Assembly (NCBI RefSeq): GCF_965208925.1 | Contig: NZ_OZ242364.1 | Coordinates: forward strand, 124,001-188,000 | DNA: 64,000 bases | Direction: 5' to 3' | Origin: Poriferisodalis sp965208925 | GTDB lineage: Bacteria; Actinomycetota; Acidimicrobiia; Acidimicrobiales; Poriferisodalaceae | Position numbers and translations under genes: made by a program | Notes under the pieces: generated by a model | Seen by the model: the letters and a program-made list of their open reading frames with translations, nothing else | What the model was told of the DNA's origin: nothing | Databases searched by the model: none | Shown here: positions 62,573-64,000 of the stretch, piece by piece | How the letters are laid out: each line of letters opens with the position of its first letter | How positions within the stretch are numbered: the first letter of the stretch is position 1

Positions 62573-64000
62573 ATGGCTTCGAGCGCTGACGGGAACACGG
62601 CCGACGACGCGGCGGCGAGTGTGCCGCCGAACGGCTTGGTGGCCGTGGTGAAGCGGGACTGCCCGACGTGCGAGCTGATCGAGCCAGTGCTGGCAGACAT
62701 CGAGACTCGGAACTCGCTGACCGTGTTCACCCAGGATGATCCCGCCTTCCCCGAGGCGGTCACCGCCCGGGTGCATGACGCCGACCTTGGCTTCTCGTGG
62801 CACCATGACGTCGAGACGGTGCCGACGCTGATGCGGTTCGCCGATGGCGGCGAGGCCGGGCGCATCGTGGGCTGGTCCCGGCCCGAATGGGAGTCGTTCA
62901 CCGGGCTCGACGGCTTGGGCCACGGCCTGCCTGAGCACCGTCCCGGCTGCGGTTCGCTGTCGGTGGATCCGGCCTACGTCGACGTCTTGGAGGCCCGCTT
63001 CGGCAGCTCGGGCCTGAGCGCTCGCCGAGTCGAATTCGGCAGCCAGGAGGACCTCCACGAGGCCATGTTCGACCGGGGCTGGTCGGACGGCCTGCCGCTG
63101 GTGCCGCCCACCGCTGAGCGAGTGGCGGCAATGCTGGCGGGAACGTCACGGGCGCCCGACGAGGTAGTGGCCATCGTCGCACCCGATCTCGCCGACTGCA
63201 CGGTCACCAAGGCAGCCGTCAACGCCGTGATGGCCGGCTGCCGGCCCGAGTACTTCCCGGTGGTGCTGGCTGGGCTGGCCGCCGTGTGCAATGACACCTT
63301 CAACATGCACGGGATGCTGGCCACCACCATGCCGGTCGGGCCGGTGTTCATCGTGAACGGGCCGATCGCCCGCCAGATCGGCATGAACAACGGAATCAAC
63401 GTGTTCGGCCAGGGCAACCGGGCCAACAGCACGATCGGGCGGGCGGTGCAGCTCATCGTGCGCAATGTGGGCGGGGGGCGGCCCGGCGAGGTGGACCGGG
63501 CAGCGCTCGGTCAGCCCGGCAAGGTGGGCTTCTGCTTCGCCGAGATTGAAGGCGCCGCCGATGACGACGATGACAGCGGCTGGGACCCGCTGTGCACCGA
63601 CTTCGGCATCGAAGCCGGCACCAACACCGTGACGGCGTTCCCGGGCGAGGCGCCCCGCTCGGTGGTGGACCAGCTCTCTCGTGATCCCGAGTCGCTGGTC
63701 CGCACCATGGCGGCGGCGCTGAACGCGATCCATCATCCGAAGCTGGTGCTGGGTTTCGACGCGATCCTGGCGGTGGCGCCTGACCATTCCCGTGTGTTCA
63801 TCGACAGCGGCTGGACGCGCCGGCAGACGGCCGAGCGCATCAACGAGCTGACCACCCGTCCCGGCGCAGAGCTGGTGCGCGGCGCCGGCGGCATCGCCGA
63901 GGGTGTGCCGGACTTCCTGGCCGAGGCCGACCTGCCGAAGTTCCGTGAGGGAGGCCTGCACCTGGTGCATTGCGGAGGCGGCGCGGGGCTGTTCTCGGCG
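62573..64000 (+). CDS. Thioredoxin-like domain fused to a conserved domain of unknown function; incomplete at right edge
   Basis: At least 476 residues with no stop before the window end. Residues about 20-105 resemble a thioredoxin-like fold with a CxxC (KRDCPTCELI). A short GCGS stretch (HRPGCGSLSVDP) follows, then from about residue 165 a conserved domain starting DRGWSDGLPLVPPTAERV and containing VNAVMAGCRPEYFPVV, VNGPIARQIGMNNG, GQGNRANSTIGRAVQL and GQPGKVGFCFAE. I recall this domain in actinobacterial proteins near (seleno)proteins of the UGSC family, but cannot confirm. Redox function is inferred from the CxxC only. Start ATG is chosen for the first family-like residues. Confidence 0.75.
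   Translation, partial: MASSADGNTADDAAASVPPNGLVAVVKRDCPTCELIEPVLADIETRNSLTVFTQDDPAFPEAVTARVHDADLGFSWHHDVETVPTLMRFADGGEAGRIVGWSRPEWESFTGLDGLGHGLPEHRPGCGSLSVDPAYVDVLEARFGSSGLSARRVEFGSQEDLHEAMFDRGWSDGLPLVPPTAERVAAMLAGTSRAPDEVVAIVAPDLADCTVTKAAVNAVMAGCRPEYFPVVLAGLAAVCNDTFNMHGMLATTMPVGPVFIVNGPIARQIGMNNGINVFGQGNRANSTIGRAVQLIVRNVGGGRPGEVDRAALGQPGKVGFCFAEIEGAADDDDDSGWDPLCTDFGIEAGTNTVTAFPGEAPRSVVDQLSRDPESLVRTMAAALNAIHHPKLVLGFDAILAVAPDHSRVFIDSGWTRRQTAERINELTTRPGAELVRGAGGIAEGVPDFLAEADLPKFREGGLHLVHCGGGAGLFSA

Overview
This 64 kb window comes from a high-GC bacterial chromosome, most likely an actinobacterium and plausibly of the Acidimicrobiia type (an inference from gene content, not a phylogeny). Pointers are an AccA3-type biotin carboxylase/BCCP alpha subunit, a homodimeric AceE-type pyruvate dehydrogenase, a LytR-CpsA-Psr envelope protein, a cell-wall-binding-repeat (CWB2) secreted protein, an F420-type LLM oxidoreductase, a Suf-only Fe-S assembly system, many acyl-CoA/CitE-like enzymes, frequent GTG starts and tight ATGA/GTGA gene overlaps. 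No rRNA, tRNA, CRISPR array, insertion sequence or prophage was seen.

Layout. 1-3.1 kb: a minus-strand run of a single-cysteine flavoprotein, an LCP protein and the start of a UDP-glucose dehydrogenase. 3.2-8.8 kb: rhodanese-ThiF fusion, sirtuin, an AT-rich intergenic region with a direct repeat, an unknown actinobacterial protein, leucyl aminopeptidase and BirA, which is divergent from its probable substrate, the biotin carboxylase/BCCP (8.8-10.6 kb). 10.6-15.5 kb: a glycosyltransferase bracketed by two hairpin repeats, then four overlapping ABC-2 exporter genes. 15.5-18.8 kb: an HpaB/4-hydroxybutyryl-CoA-dehydratase-like flavoprotein, an enoyl-CoA hydratase and a membrane protein. 18.8-28.5 kb: the lipoate/pyruvate dehydrogenase region (LipB-LipA fusion, E2, E3, AceE), interrupted by a probable selenoprotein gene, a SRPBCC protein and an RNase HI-SLOG fusion. 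28.5-42.3 kb: sugar-acid dehydratase-like enzyme, SDR, MaoC, hydrolases, acyl-CoA dehydrogenase, sulfite-oxidase-like membrane enzyme, MBL protein, a DrrAB-like exporter, amidase, M20 peptidase and methyltransferase. 42.4-54.2 kb: Fe-S cluster assembly in two convergent blocks, sufC1-sufS-sufU-acyl-CoA-dehydrogenase-like on plus and sufB-(two CitE lyases)-(unknown)-sufD-Rieske-sufC2 on minus, with VapBC, NUDIX and pterin dehydratase genes between. 54.6-64 kb: CWB2-beta-propeller protein, LLM oxidoreductase, gamma carbonic anhydrase-like protein, oligopeptidase B, MauE/DoxX protein, flavin reductase and an incomplete thioredoxin-like fusion gene.

The most notable item is a thioredoxin-like lipoprotein (23634-24248) whose reading frame is crossed by one TGA exactly at the first cysteine of the CxxC active site. 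Eighteen bases past the TGA starts a bulged hairpin with a GGTC apical loop, the same architecture as the E. coli fdhF SECIS element. This points to a UxxC selenoprotein. A second notable item is a family of three roughly 75-80 bp hairpin repeats (10618, 11678, 35825) sharing a 12-base core; one forms the 3' coding end of the glycosyltransferase gene.
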